NCBI GenBank assembly: GCA_963715825.1
Contig: CAVQSI010000018.1
Coordinates: 124,001 to 188,000, forward strand
Origin: Sva-07 sp963715825
Lineage (GTDB): Bacteria; Actinomycetota; Acidimicrobiia; Acidimicrobiales; Ilumatobacteraceae
Length of the DNA stretch: 64,000 bases
Direction of reading: 5' to 3'
Position numbers and translations under genes: made by a program. Shown here piece after piece: positions 8,430-16,922 of the stretch (position 1 is the first letter of the stretch; each line of letters starts with the position of its first letter). The notes beneath the pieces were generated by a model, which searched no databases, was not told the origin of the DNA, and was given only the letters and a program-made list of their open reading frames with translations.

Positions 8430-10268
8430 ATGACGGCGGCGATGTGGGCAGCGAGCGAGTCGACACTGGGGCCGACCCTTGCGCTGATGCTGGGAGCGGG
8501 GATGCTCGCCCAGTGGATCGCCTGGCGAATCCAGGTGCCCTCGATCATCGCATTGCTCGTCGCCGGCCTGCTGCTCGGGCCGGTCACCGGCGCGGTCGAA
8601 CCCGACGAACTGCTGGGTGGGACCCTGTTCCCGCTGGTGTCGTTGGCGGTCGCGCTCATCTTGTTCGAGGGTGGCCTCGACCTGCCGCCGCGCGAGCTGC
8701 GCAACACCGGCACGGTCGTCCGACGGCTGATCAGCATCGGCGCCGTCGTGACGTTCCTGATCGGCTGGTACTCGGCGCGGGAGGTGTTCGGCATCTCGAA
8801 TCAGGCGGCGATCGTCCTCGGCGCCGTGCTCGTGGTCACCGGCCCCACCGTGGTGGGTCCATTGCTGCGGTTCGTGCGACCGACCGGACCGACCGGGCCC
8901 ATCCTGCGTGCCGAGGGTGTGCTCATCGACCCGATCGGAGCGACCGCCGCGCTGATCGCCTTCGAGATCGTCCTCACCGACGCACCGGACGAAGCCGTCG
9001 TGACCGTCGTCGGCGTGGTCCTGCTGACGATCGTCGCCGGTGCCGGCATCGGCCTGGCGGCGGCCGTTGCGCTCGACACCGCACTGCGGCGCTTCCTGAT
9101 CCCCGACCAACTCACCGTGCCGGTCACGTTCGCGTTCGTGGTCGCCGCCTTCGTGGCCACCAACGAGATCCAGGAGGAGGCGGGGCTGCTCACCGTGACG
9201 GTGATGGGCATGTACCTGGCCCGACGCGAGAGTTCGACGATCCGTCAGGTGCTCGAGTTCAACGAGAGCCTTCGGACGCTGCTGATCTCGTTCCTGTTCA
9301 TCCTGCTCGCGGCGCGCATCGAGCCCGACGCCTTGCGTGACGTGGCACTGCCGTCGCTGGCCTTCCTCGCCGTGCTCGTCTTGCTTGCCCGACCCCTGTC
9401 GGTCATCGTCTCGACGGTACGCACGTCACTCAGTTGGCGCGAGCGCGTGTTCCTCATGACGATGGCCCCGCGCGGCATCGTCGCGGCAGCCGTCTCAGCC
9501 ATCTTCGCCATCCGCCTCGAAGAAGAAGGCGTCCCGGACGCCGCGAAGATCGTCCCCATCGTGTTCCTCGTCATCATCGGCACGATCGTTGCGTACGGCT
9601 TCGTCGCCGGACCCGTCGCTCGGGCGCTCGACCTCGCCGAGGCCCAGGCCGACGGCGTGCTCATCGCCGGGTCGCACGCCGTGGCCCGAGGGCTCGCCAC
9701 CGAACTCGACAAGTGCAACGTCAAGACGCTGCTCGTCGACACCGACCCCTACAACGTCACCCGGGCGGTCGCCGGTGGCCTGCGAGCGCGCCGACTGAGC
9801 GTGCTGGCCGAAGAGGCCACCCAAGACCTCGACCTGCGCGGCATCGGTCGGCTGCTTGCGTTCACGTCGAACGACGAGGTCAACGCGCTGGCCACCGCGC
9901 GATTCGCCCGTGTCTTCGGTCGGCGAGAGGTGTTCCAGTTGGCGCCGAGCGCTCGGCGCAGCGGCGACCCGTCGGTGCCCGAAGAGCATCTCGGCCGCCT
10001 CGTCGGCATCGAGGGCATCACCTACGCGACGCTCGACGAACGCTCGCGCCAGGGGTGGCGCGTCCGCACCGCTCGCGGCGGTGACGCGATCCAGCAGGCC
10101 GTCGACGACAAGCTCTTCCTCCCGGTGGTGCGCATCGTCGACGACAAGCTCGCATTCCTCTGCCGCAACGACCCGGTCCCGACCGAGGGTGAGGTCATCG
10201 GTCTCGCCGCCCCGTCGCTGCAGCAGCAGCTCGACGACGAGATGGCGCACGACCAGACCGCTCCCTGA
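8430..10268 (+). CDS. Na+/H+ (CPA1-type) antiporter with C-terminal nucleotide-binding-like domain
   Basis: A 612-residue cation/proton antiporter. Residues 1-395 carry about twelve membrane helices with the family pattern ALILFEGGLDL and the motif GPTVVGPLLRF. Residues about 405-510 form a soluble Rossmann-like domain (VLIAGSHAVARGLATELD begins it) like the TrkA-N/RCK domains that gate K+ and H+ transporters, and a third small domain follows. It should exchange Na+ or K+ for protons across the membrane. The start ATG 8430 has only a weak purine-rich site (AGGACGA). The last codons form part of a 16-bp tandem repeat that runs past the stop. Confidence 0.88.
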   Translation: MTAAMWAASESTLGPTLALMLGAGMLAQWIAWRIQVPSIIALLVAGLLLGPVTGAVEPDELLGGTLFPLVSLAVALILFEGGLDLPPRELRNTGTVVRRLISIGAVVTFLIGWYSAREVFGISNQAAIVLGAVLVVTGPTVVGPLLRFVRPTGPTGPILRAEGVLIDPIGATAALIAFEIVLTDAPDEAVVTVVGVVLLTIVAGAGIGLAAAVALDTALRRFLIPDQLTVPVTFAFVVAAFVATNEIQEEAGLLTVTVMGMYLARRESSTIRQVLEFNESLRTLLISFLFILLAARIEPDALRDVALPSLAFLAVLVLLARPLSVIVSTVRTSLSWRERVFLMTMAPRGIVAAAVSAIFAIRLEEEGVPDAAKIVPIVFLVIIGTIVAYGFVAGPVARALDLAEAQADGVLIAGSHAVARGLATELDKCNVKTLLVDTDPYNVTRAVAGGLRARRLSVLAEEATQDLDLRGIGRLLAFTSNDEVNALATARFARVFGRREVFQLAPSARRSGDPSVPEEHLGRLVGIEGITYATLDERSRQGWRVRTARGGDAIQQAVDDKLFLPVVRIVDDKLAFLCRNDPVPTEGEVIGLAAPSLQQQLDDEMAHDQTAP

Positions 10269-10346
10269 TCAGACCGCTCCCTGCTGGAGCGATCACCTGC
10301 TCGAGCGATGACCTGCTGGCGCGATCAACTTTCATGGAGCGATGAG
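10255..10346. repeat. degenerate 16-bp tandem repeat across the antiporter stop codon
   Basis: Units start at 10255, 10271, 10287, 10303, 10319 and 10335. The first two units differ only in their last bases (AGACCGCTCCCTGATC/CTG), and units 3-5 share the form GAGCGATnACCTGCTG. The array covers the last codons and the stop of the antiporter and ends in the next hairpin. Confidence 0.62.
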
Positions 10347-10378
10347 CCGAACCCGCAGATGTGACGTGTTCGCTCATC
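10341..10378. terminator. hairpin between convergent antiporter and aldehyde dehydrogenase
   Basis: GATGAGCCGAAC and GTTCGCTCATC pair with one bulge around a 15-nt loop. It sits between two gene ends facing each other, so it could terminate both. Confidence 0.55.
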
Positions 10379-10421
10379 GGCACCGTCGACGGCGCTCCAC
10401 GCTCGCGCTCGGAGCAGACGC

Positions 10422-11861
10422 TCAGTGCTTGATCATGACGTGCTTGACCTCGGTGTAGGCCTCGACGGCGTACATCGACATGTCCTTGCCGTAGCCGGAC
10501 TGCTTGAAGCCGCCGTGGGGCATCTCGGAGATGATCGGAATGTGATCGTTCACCCACACGGCACCGAACTGCAGCGCCTTGCTCATCCGCATCGCGCGGC
10601 CCACATCGCTCGTCCACACGCTCGCCGCCAGCCCGTAGTCGACGTCGTTCGCCATCGCGAGCGCGGCGTCCTCGTCGGCAGCTGACTGCACGGTGACCAC
10701 GGGCCCGAACACCTCGCGCTGCACGATCTCGGACGACTGCCCGGGGCCGACCACGACGGTCGGCTCGTAGAAGAAGCCCGGGCCTGATCGCACGGACCCA
10801 CCAACGGTGACCTCGGCGCCCGCCTCGCGGGCGCGGTCGACATAGCCCGCCACCCGGCCACGATGGACATCGGAGATGACCGGGCCCATCTCGGTGTCGG
10901 CCGACATCGGGTCGCCGACGCTGACGCTGCCGACCGCATCGGTGAGCTGGTTGACGAAGTCGTCGTGCACCTTGCTGCCGGCGATCACCCGACACGGCGC
11001 CGTGCAGTCCTGGCCCGAGTTGTAGAACGCCATGCCCTTGAGCATCTCGACGGCGGCGTCGATGTCGGCATCGTCGAAGATGATCACGGGGGCCTTGCCA
11101 CCGAGCTCCAGATGGACACGCTTGAGCGTGTCGGCCGATGCCCGGGCGACCGCCTTGCCCGCGCCGACGCTGCCGGTGATCGAGATCATGGCGACGCCCG
11201 GATGCTCACTCAACGCAGCGCCCGCGACGTGTCCCTGACCGCACACCACGTTGAACACGCCCGGCGGCAACACGTCGGCGGTCAGCTCCGCGAGGCGAAG
11301 CACCGAGTAGGGGGTGAGCTCGGAGGGCTTGAGGACCACGGTGTTGCCGGCGGCGAGCGCCGGGCCGAGCTTCCAGGTGGCCATGTTGAGCGGGTAGTTC
11401 CACGGCGTGATCGAGGCGACCACCCCGAGCGGGTCGCGACGCACCATCGAGGTGTAGCCGGCCATGTACTCGCCGGCGGCCTTGCCCTCGAGGAACCGGC
11501 AGGCCGACGCGAAGAAGCGCCAGTTGTCCTTGGTGAGGTCCATCTCGAACTCGACGATGCCGACCGGCTTGCCGACGTTCTCGCACTCGATGTTCGACAG
11601 TTCGTCGATGTTGTCGTCGATGATGTCGGCCACGCGGTGCAGCGTCTCGCTGCGTTCACGAGGGGTCAGTGCCGCCCACGCAGGGAACGCGGCATCCGCC
11701 GCGGCCACTGCCGCATCGACGTCGGCGGCGGCCGACGCGGGCACGGTGCCGATCACCTCGCCGGTGGCCGGGTTCACCACCTCGTCGGTGGCACCGTCGA
11801 CGGCGGGGCGCCAGTCGCCGCCGATGAAGTTCGAGTCGAGTGAGGACAGCGTCGTTGCCAT
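10422..11861 (-). CDS. aminobutyraldehyde dehydrogenase-like aldehyde dehydrogenase
   Basis: A 479-residue NAD-dependent aldehyde dehydrogenase. The substrate motif TPWNYPL, the general-base Glu in LELGGKAP (about residue 254), the catalytic Cys in NSGQDCTAP (about 289) and the NAD fold GSVGAGKAV are intact. The C-terminal GKDMSMYAVEAYTEVKHVM stretch closely resembles the ending of gamma-aminobutyraldehyde dehydrogenase (PatD/YdcW), which oxidises 4-aminobutanal from putrescine to GABA. Divergence from a spermidine/putrescine ABC operon supports this. ATG 11861 was chosen; GTG 11867 is two codons upstream. Confidence 0.87.
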   Translation of the reverse strand: MATTLSSLDSNFIGGDWRPAVDGATDEVVNPATGEVIGTVPASAAADVDAAVAAADAAFPAWAALTPRERSETLHRVADIIDDNIDELSNIECENVGKPVGIVEFEMDLTKDNWRFFASACRFLEGKAAGEYMAGYTSMVRRDPLGVVASITPWNYPLNMATWKLGPALAAGNTVVLKPSELTPYSVLRLAELTADVLPPGVFNVVCGQGHVAGAALSEHPGVAMISITGSVGAGKAVARASADTLKRVHLELGGKAPVIIFDDADIDAAVEMLKGMAFYNSGQDCTAPCRVIAGSKVHDDFVNQLTDAVGSVSVGDPMSADTEMGPVISDVHRGRVAGYVDRAREAGAEVTVGGSVRSGPGFFYEPTVVVGPGQSSEIVQREVFGPVVTVQSAADEDAALAMANDVDYGLAASVWTSDVGRAMRMSKALQFGAVWVNDHIPIISEMPHGGFKQSGYGKDMSMYAVEAYTEVKHVMIKH

Positions 11862-11983
11862 TCGCACAGAATGCCACGTCCGGGGCTCGAACGAAGCCAG
11901 CAGCGAACTGTCCGACGAGCGTGGATTGTTGCGGGCACGTGAACGTCACGGACGGCGCGGTCAACTCGGGCAGGTTGGAGGGC

Positions 11984-11989
11984 TATTGT
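11984..11989 (+). promoter_or_regulatory. candidate -10 box of the polyamine transporter operon
   Basis: TATTGT, 9 nt upstream of the mini-ORF ATG at 11999, with TCAACT 17 bp upstream as a weak -35. It is the only good -10 in the divergent region facing potA. Confidence 0.42.
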
Positions 11990-11998
11990 GCCCCGCAC

Positions 11999-12049
11999 AT
12001 GAACAACAGGTGTCCTGCCGGCCGTCGGCGTGGGGAGGAGTCCAGGTGA
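11999..12049 (+). CDS. 16-residue Arg-rich leader ORF overlapping the potA start
   Basis: Encodes MNNRCPAGRRRGEESR. Its stop TGA (12047-12049) overlaps the potA GTG (12046-12048), and the potA Shine-Dalgarno GGGGAGGAG lies inside it. Translation of the leader would therefore cover or uncover the potA ribosome site. Whether it is translated is inferred only from geometry. Confidence 0.4.
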   Translation: MNNRCPAGRRRGEESR

Positions 12050-13188
12050 CCGAGACCGTCATCCAACTCGACCACGTCCGCAAGTCCTTCGGTGACTTCG
12101 TCGCGGTCGAACACGCCGACTTCGGAATCCGCCAGGGCGAATTCTTCGCGATGCTCGGTCCGTCGGGGTGTGGCAAGACGACGACGCTCAAGATGATCGC
12201 CGGCTTCGAACAGCCGACGTCGGGCAAGGTGCTGCTCAATGGCGCCGACGTGAGTCGCGTTCCGCCGTACAAGCGCAACGTCAACACCGTCTTCCAGCAG
12301 TACGCCTTGTTTCCCCACATGACCGTGGCCGACAACGTGCGCTTCGGGCCGAAGTCGAAGAAGGTGCCCAAGAGCGAGTACGAGCCCAACGTGGCACAGA
12401 TGCTCGAGGTGGTGCGTCTCGGCGAATTCGCCGACCGACGACCGGCTCAGCTCTCCGGCGGACAGCAACAGCGGGTCGCGCTCGCTCGGGCACTCGTGAA
12501 CTTCCCGAGCGCACTCCTGCTCGACGAGCCGCTCGCGGCGCTCGACCTGAAGCTGCGCGAGGCAATGCAGTTCGAACTCAAGCGCATCCAACGCGAGGTC
12601 GGCATCACGTTCGTGTTCGTCACCCACGACCAGGGCGAAGCGCTCACGATGAGCGATCGGATCGCCGTGATGAGCGACGGCCGCGTCGAGCAGATCGGCA
12701 CGCCCGAGGAGATCTACAACAGCCCCGCGTCGCTCTTCGTCGCCGGGTTCATCGGCTCGGCCAACCTGCTGCCCGGCGACGTCGTGGGGACCGACGGGGC
12801 CGATACGGTCGTCGAGCTGACCGCCGGTCACACCGTCAGGGCGCGCACCGACCTCGACCGAACGGCAGGGACGCCCGTGTCGGTGATGCTGCGTCCCGAA
12901 CGCCTCACCGCTGCGCCGAGTGGCCGTGACGACGGCCGATCGATCGAGGGCACCGTCGCCGACGTCGTGTTCCAGGGCTCCCACGCCCGCATCGTCGTGC
13001 ACCTCAAGGACGACAGCGAAGTGATCGCCAGCGTCGTCACCGGCACCGACCTGCCCTTCCTGCTGCCCGGCAACACGGTGCACCTCACCTGGGAGCCGGG
13101 GAGCGCCTTCCTCCTGTCGGGCTGGCCGCGGCGGCCAGGGGCGACGGCGAGCGACATCGACACCCTGGAACAACTCGCCGACGCCTGA
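12046..13188 (+). CDS. potA: spermidine/putrescine ABC transporter, ATP-binding protein
   Basis: A 380-residue ABC ATPase. Walker A GPSGCGKTT at 38-46, signature LSGGQQQR at 136-143, Walker B LLLDEPLAALD at 157-167 and the H-loop THDQGEAL are intact. The C-terminal third is a TOBE domain of the PotA/MalK class. It powers polyamine import together with the downstream PotD, PotB and PotC. The GTG start at 12046 follows a strong GGGGAGGAG at 12033-12041; the frame continues upstream to 11464 but that part is antisense to the dehydrogenase. Confidence 0.92.
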   Translation: MTETVIQLDHVRKSFGDFVAVEHADFGIRQGEFFAMLGPSGCGKTTTLKMIAGFEQPTSGKVLLNGADVSRVPPYKRNVNTVFQQYALFPHMTVADNVRFGPKSKKVPKSEYEPNVAQMLEVVRLGEFADRRPAQLSGGQQQRVALARALVNFPSALLLDEPLAALDLKLREAMQFELKRIQREVGITFVFVTHDQGEALTMSDRIAVMSDGRVEQIGTPEEIYNSPASLFVAGFIGSANLLPGDVVGTDGADTVVELTAGHTVRARTDLDRTAGTPVSVMLRPERLTAAPSGRDDGRSIEGTVADVVFQGSHARIVVHLKDDSEVIASVVTGTDLPFLLPGNTVHLTWEPGSAFLLSGWPRRPGATASDIDTLEQLADA

Positions 13189-13262
13189 CCCGAACACCAC
13201 GACAGAACCGACCAAGATCTCCCCCCAACCACCACCTGACCGACTCCAGAGAGAAAGACATC

Positions 13263-14504
13263 ATGACCACGCCACGTTCCAACCCGTTCCGCTCGCCGTT
13301 CGGCTCCAGCCGCTCCGGCCTCACCCGCCGACAGCTGCTCGTCCGCGCCGGCGCGCTCGGCGCCGCCGGTGTGTCGTTGCCGGCAATCCTGGCCGCCTGC
13401 GGGAGCGACGACTCCGGTGCTTCGGGGACCACACCTGGCACGACGCCAGGCACGACCCCGGGGACAACCGCTGGCGGTGGCGGTGGCGGCAGTCTCTTCT
13501 TCGAGAACTGGCCTGCGTACATCGACCCGACCGAGGACGACCTCATCGGAACCGTCGACCGCTTCATGGAAGCGACCGGCATCGACATGCGCTACACCGA
13601 GGCCTACAACGACAACAACGAGTACTTCGCCAAGATCCAGCCGCTGCTCGGCCGCGGCGAGCCGATCGACCCGGACATCATCGCCCCCACCAGCTGGCTG
13701 GCGAACCGCCTGATCACACTCGACTGGCTCGAGAAGCTGCCGATCGACCAGGTGGCCAACGCCGCCAACCTGCGCGCCGACCTGCAGAACCCGTCGTGGG
13801 ACCCCACCGGCGAGTACAGCCTGCCGTGGCAGACCGGGTTCGCCGGCATCGCCTACAACTCCGACGTCACCGGCCGAGAGATCACCAGCGTCGACGATCT
13901 GTTCGATCCTGAGTTCGCCGGCCGCGTCGGTGCGCTCACCGAGATGCGCGACACGATCGGCGTCATCGCGATGAGCCTGGGGATCGACATCTCCAACCTC
14001 ACGACCTTCGAGGAGGCCGCCCCGGCGTTCGACAAGCTGCAGGAGGCCAAGGACTCGGGCCAGATCCGCCGATTCCACGGCAACGACTACTTCGACGACC
14101 TGTCGAACGGCAACCTCGCCATCACGATCGGCTGGTCCGGCGACGTCGCAGCCATTGCTCGCGACAATCCGGCCGTCAAGTTCGTGTTCCCCGAGAGCGG
14201 CGCCACCTCATGGGCCGACACGATGGTCATCCCGAAGGGCGCGCAGAACATCGACGCCGCGGCGCAGTGGATGAACTTCGTGTACGACCCGGTCGAGGCC
14301 GCCCAGATCACGACGTGGGTCGGCTACGTGTCGCCCGTCGCCGGCGTGCGCGAGGAGGTCGAGAAGCTCGATCCGGACCTCGCCAACGACCCGCTGGTGT
14401 TCCCCGACGAGGCCACGCTCGCCAACACCCAGGGCTTTGCGCCACTGAGCGAAGAGGTCGAGGCGGAGTACGACGCTGCCTTCTCCTCGATCATCGGAGC
14501 CTGA
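13263..14504 (+). CDS. potD: spermidine/putrescine-binding lipoprotein
   Basis: A 413-residue periplasmic-type binding protein anchored as a lipoprotein. A Tat-like n-region TRRQLL (21-26) and lipobox LAAC with C46 suggest folded export through Tat and lipidation. A GTTP-repeat and poly-Gly linker follows, then the PotD fold (FENWPAYIDPTEDDLIG opening strand region, and YSLPWQTG). It captures polyamine for PotBC. Start ATG 13263 follows AGAGAGAAAG. The Tat signal with lipobox is usual for actinobacterial PotD. Confidence 0.91.
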   Translation: MTTPRSNPFRSPFGSSRSGLTRRQLLVRAGALGAAGVSLPAILAACGSDDSGASGTTPGTTPGTTPGTTAGGGGGGSLFFENWPAYIDPTEDDLIGTVDRFMEATGIDMRYTEAYNDNNEYFAKIQPLLGRGEPIDPDIIAPTSWLANRLITLDWLEKLPIDQVANAANLRADLQNPSWDPTGEYSLPWQTGFAGIAYNSDVTGREITSVDDLFDPEFAGRVGALTEMRDTIGVIAMSLGIDISNLTTFEEAAPAFDKLQEAKDSGQIRRFHGNDYFDDLSNGNLAITIGWSGDVAAIARDNPAVKFVFPESGATSWADTMVIPKGAQNIDAAAQWMNFVYDPVEAAQITTWVGYVSPVAGVREEVEKLDPDLANDPLVFPDEATLANTQGFAPLSEEVEAEYDAAFSSIIGA

Positions 14505-14517
14505 GAAAGACCACTGC

Positions 14518-15594
14518 GTGACCGTCGTCGAGGACGCGAAGGCCGCGCGTCGCGGGGTCAGGCGCCCCGAGCTCATCGGGCTCGGGGCGCTCGTCGGCGC
14601 CGGCGCGCTCCTCGTGGCGGTCGGCACGCGGCTGCTGACCGGGCCGATCGCAATCCTGGCGCTGTCGCTGGTACTCGCCAGCGTGCTGATGCTGATCGTC
14701 GTTGCGGTCACCGGGACGCCCGAGACCCGGCGCAAGATCGCGCCGTACGGGCTCTTGAAGCCCGGCATGCTCTGGTTGGCGCTGTTCTACCTCGCGCCCC
14801 TGTTCACCCTGCTGCGCCTGTCGTTGTCGACGCTGCCGAGCCGGTTCGCCGTCGAGGCCGAGTTCGACTGGAACTTCGACAACTACGTCACCGCGTTCAC
14901 CGACTTCGGACCGCAGTTCCAGCGAGCGTTCGTCTACGCCGGCATCGCCACCCTGCTCACGATCGCGATCGGCTATCCGCTCGCCTACGTGATCGCGTTC
15001 CGCGGCGGCAAGTACCGCACGCTGCTGCTCGGGCTGGTCGTCATCCCGTTCTTCACGTCGTATCTGATCCGCACCATCGCGTGGCGCAGCATCCTGTCCG
15101 ACAACGGCGTCGCCACCGGGTTCATCGATGCGGTCGGCCTGACGTGGTTCCTCGAGGCCGCCAACATCATGGACAACGGGCGGCTGATCAACACGCCGGC
15201 CGCCGTGATCTTCGGGCTCACCTACAACTTCCTGCCGTTCATGATCCTGCCGATCTACGTGAGCCTGGAGAAGATCGACGTCCGGCTGATCGACGCGGCG
15301 AAGGACCTCTACTCGACGTCGACATCGGCGTTCGGAAAGATCATCGTCCCGCTGTCGCTGCCGGGCATCTTCGCCGGCACGCTGCTCACGTTCATCCCCG
15401 CCGCCGGTGACTTCGTCAACTCGCTGTACCTCGGCAGCCCCAACACCACGATGATCGGCAACTCGATCCAGGACCAGTTCCTCGTGCAGAACAACGTGCC
15501 GCTGGCCTCGGCGATGTCGTTCGTGTTGATGTTCATCATCACCGTGTTCGTGATCATCTACAGCCGGTTCTTCGGCACCGAGGACCTGGCGTGA
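14518..15594 (+). CDS. potB: spermidine/putrescine ABC transporter permease
   Basis: A 358-residue permease with an unusually long hydrophobic N-terminus: two extra membrane segments (about residues 20-60) precede the standard PotB core of about six helices. The cytoplasmic EAA-like loop (DAAKDLYSTSTSAFGKIIVPLSLPG region) for coupling to PotA is present. GTG 14518 lies 13 bp after potD. The extra N-terminal helices are an oddity compared with E. coli PotB. Confidence 0.88.
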   Translation: MTVVEDAKAARRGVRRPELIGLGALVGAGALLVAVGTRLLTGPIAILALSLVLASVLMLIVVAVTGTPETRRKIAPYGLLKPGMLWLALFYLAPLFTLLRLSLSTLPSRFAVEAEFDWNFDNYVTAFTDFGPQFQRAFVYAGIATLLTIAIGYPLAYVIAFRGGKYRTLLLGLVVIPFFTSYLIRTIAWRSILSDNGVATGFIDAVGLTWFLEAANIMDNGRLINTPAAVIFGLTYNFLPFMILPIYVSLEKIDVRLIDAAKDLYSTSTSAFGKIIVPLSLPGIFAGTLLTFIPAAGDFVNSLYLGSPNTTMIGNSIQDQFLVQNNVPLASAMSFVLMFIITVFVIIYSRFFGTEDLA

Positions 15595-15604
15595 GGGGCC
15601 TGCC

Positions 15605-16420
15605 GTGAGCGCACCGACGTCCACGGCCGGGCGCATCGCGCGGTTCGCGCTCAACGCCTACGCGGGTCTGGCGCTGCTGTATCTGTTCGTGCCGATCATC
15701 TGGATCGTCGTGTTCTCGTTCAACCAGCCGAAGGGCAACTACAACGTCGAATGGCAGCAGTTCACCCTCGACAACTGGGCCGATCCGTTCGCCGACGAGG
15801 CGCTCACCAACGCCTTCGTCGAGAGCCTCAAGATCGCCGCGATCTCGACGGTGATCGCCACCGTGCTCGGCTCGATGATCGCCATCGCGCTCGCCCGCTA
15901 CCGCTTCCGGGGCAGCGGACCGTTGAACTTCTTCCTGGTCCTCCCGTTGACCACGCCCGAGATCGTGCTCGGCTCGTCGCTGGCCACGCTGTTCCTCGAC
16001 TGGGACATCACCCGCGGCTTCACCACGGTCGTCATCGCCCACGTCATGTTCCAGGTCAGCTTCGTCGCGCTCACCGTGCGGGCACGGGTACGCGGCTTCG
16101 ACTGGACGCTCGAACAGGCGGCCCAGGACCTCGGCGCCTCACCGCTGCGGACGTTCTGGAGAGTCACGTTCCCGCTGGTCCTGCCCGGCATCCTGGCCGC
16201 GGCGCTGCTGTCGTTCGCGCTCTCGCTCGACGACTTCATCATCACGCTGTTCAACGCCGGGTCGCTGGTGACGTTCCCGCTCTACATCAACGGCAGTTTC
16301 CGGGTGAAGTTCCCGCCGGAGGTCAACGTGCTCGCCTCGGTGATCCTGCTGGTCAGCGTTGCGCTGATGCTGAGCGGGACGATCTGGGGAGCACGCGGGC
16401 GCCGCAAGTCTGCGACGTGA
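15605..16420 (+). CDS. potC: spermidine/putrescine ABC transporter permease
   Basis: A 271-residue permease with about six membrane helices and the EAA loop (EQAAQDLGASPLRTFWRVTFPL, abbreviated here as EQAAQDLGAS...LP). It pairs with PotB to form the polyamine channel. GTG 15605 lies 10 bp after potB, and its stop overlaps the next start by 4 bp (GTGA). It clearly belongs to the same transcript. Confidence 0.9.
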   Translation: MSAPTSTAGRIARFALNAYAGLALLYLFVPIIWIVVFSFNQPKGNYNVEWQQFTLDNWADPFADEALTNAFVESLKIAAISTVIATVLGSMIAIALARYRFRGSGPLNFFLVLPLTTPEIVLGSSLATLFLDWDITRGFTTVVIAHVMFQVSFVALTVRARVRGFDWTLEQAAQDLGASPLRTFWRVTFPLVLPGILAAALLSFALSLDDFIITLFNAGSLVTFPLYINGSFRVKFPPEVNVLASVILLVSVALMLSGTIWGARGRRKSAT

Positions 16421-16809
16421 ACGACGCCGAGATTCGTCACGTCTTCGTGTACGGCACGCTGCGGCCCGGTGACGTCCGGTGGCACTTCCTGGAGCCGTTC
16501 GTGGTCGACGGCGGCTGGAGCGACCGCGTCGCCGGGCAACTGTTCGACACGGGCCTCGACTATCCGGCGGCGGTGTTCGGCACCGACGGCACGATTCACG
16601 GTCACACCTTCGCCCTGCTGGAGTCGTCGATGGGCCGAGCACTCGACGTGCTCGACGAGGTCGAGGGCATCGTCGACGGCGAGTATGCGCGCGTGATCGT
16701 GCGCACCGCTCGCGGCGTCGACGCCTGGGCGTACTCGAGCGGCACCGGCCTCGAGCTCACCCTCATCCCCGGCGGCGACTGGTTCCACCACCGACCACCC
16801 GCCCCCTGA
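16417..16809 (+). CDS. gamma-glutamylcyclotransferase / GGACT-like protein
   Basis: A 130-residue AIG2/GGCT-fold protein. The substrate loop VYGTLRPG (11-18) and the probable catalytic E83 (DEVEGIVDGEYAR) are intact, and the TGLDYPAAVF pattern is closer to YtfP/GGACT than to ChaC. Enzymes of this fold release 5-oxoproline from gamma-glutamyl amines or amino acids. It overlaps potC by 4 bp, so it is translated with the polyamine importer. I infer action on a gamma-glutamylated polyamine, which is not proven. Confidence 0.8.
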   Translation: MNDAEIRHVFVYGTLRPGDVRWHFLEPFVVDGGWSDRVAGQLFDTGLDYPAAVFGTDGTIHGHTFALLESSMGRALDVLDEVEGIVDGEYARVIVRTARGVDAWAYSSGTGLELTLIPGGDWFHHRPPAP

Positions 16810-16815
16810 CCCAGA

Positions 16816-16869
16816 ACGTTCGGGTTGCAGTTCGGGGGACCCGGTTCACCGGGAACGCAACACAAACGG
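16816..16869. repeat. 54-bp palindromic repeat, copy 2 (degenerate)
   Basis: Starts ACGTTCGGGTTGCAG and ends GCAACACAAACGG, exactly 54 bp like the other copies. The inner CCCGGTTCACCGGG pairs on its own and GTTGC..GCAAC forms an outer stem. It lies just after the polyamine operon and could serve as its terminator. Confidence 0.6.
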
Positions 16870-16909
16870 GAGGCGGCCGTCCGAATGACCGGGGCAGGAC
16901 CCACCCGCC

Positions 16910-16915
16910 TACATT
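16910..16915 (+). promoter_or_regulatory. leaderless -10 box of the LLM oxidoreductase gene
   Basis: TACATT, 7 nt upstream of ATG 16923; no Shine-Dalgarno is present. Confidence 0.55.
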
Positions 16916-16922
16916 CGGCGCG

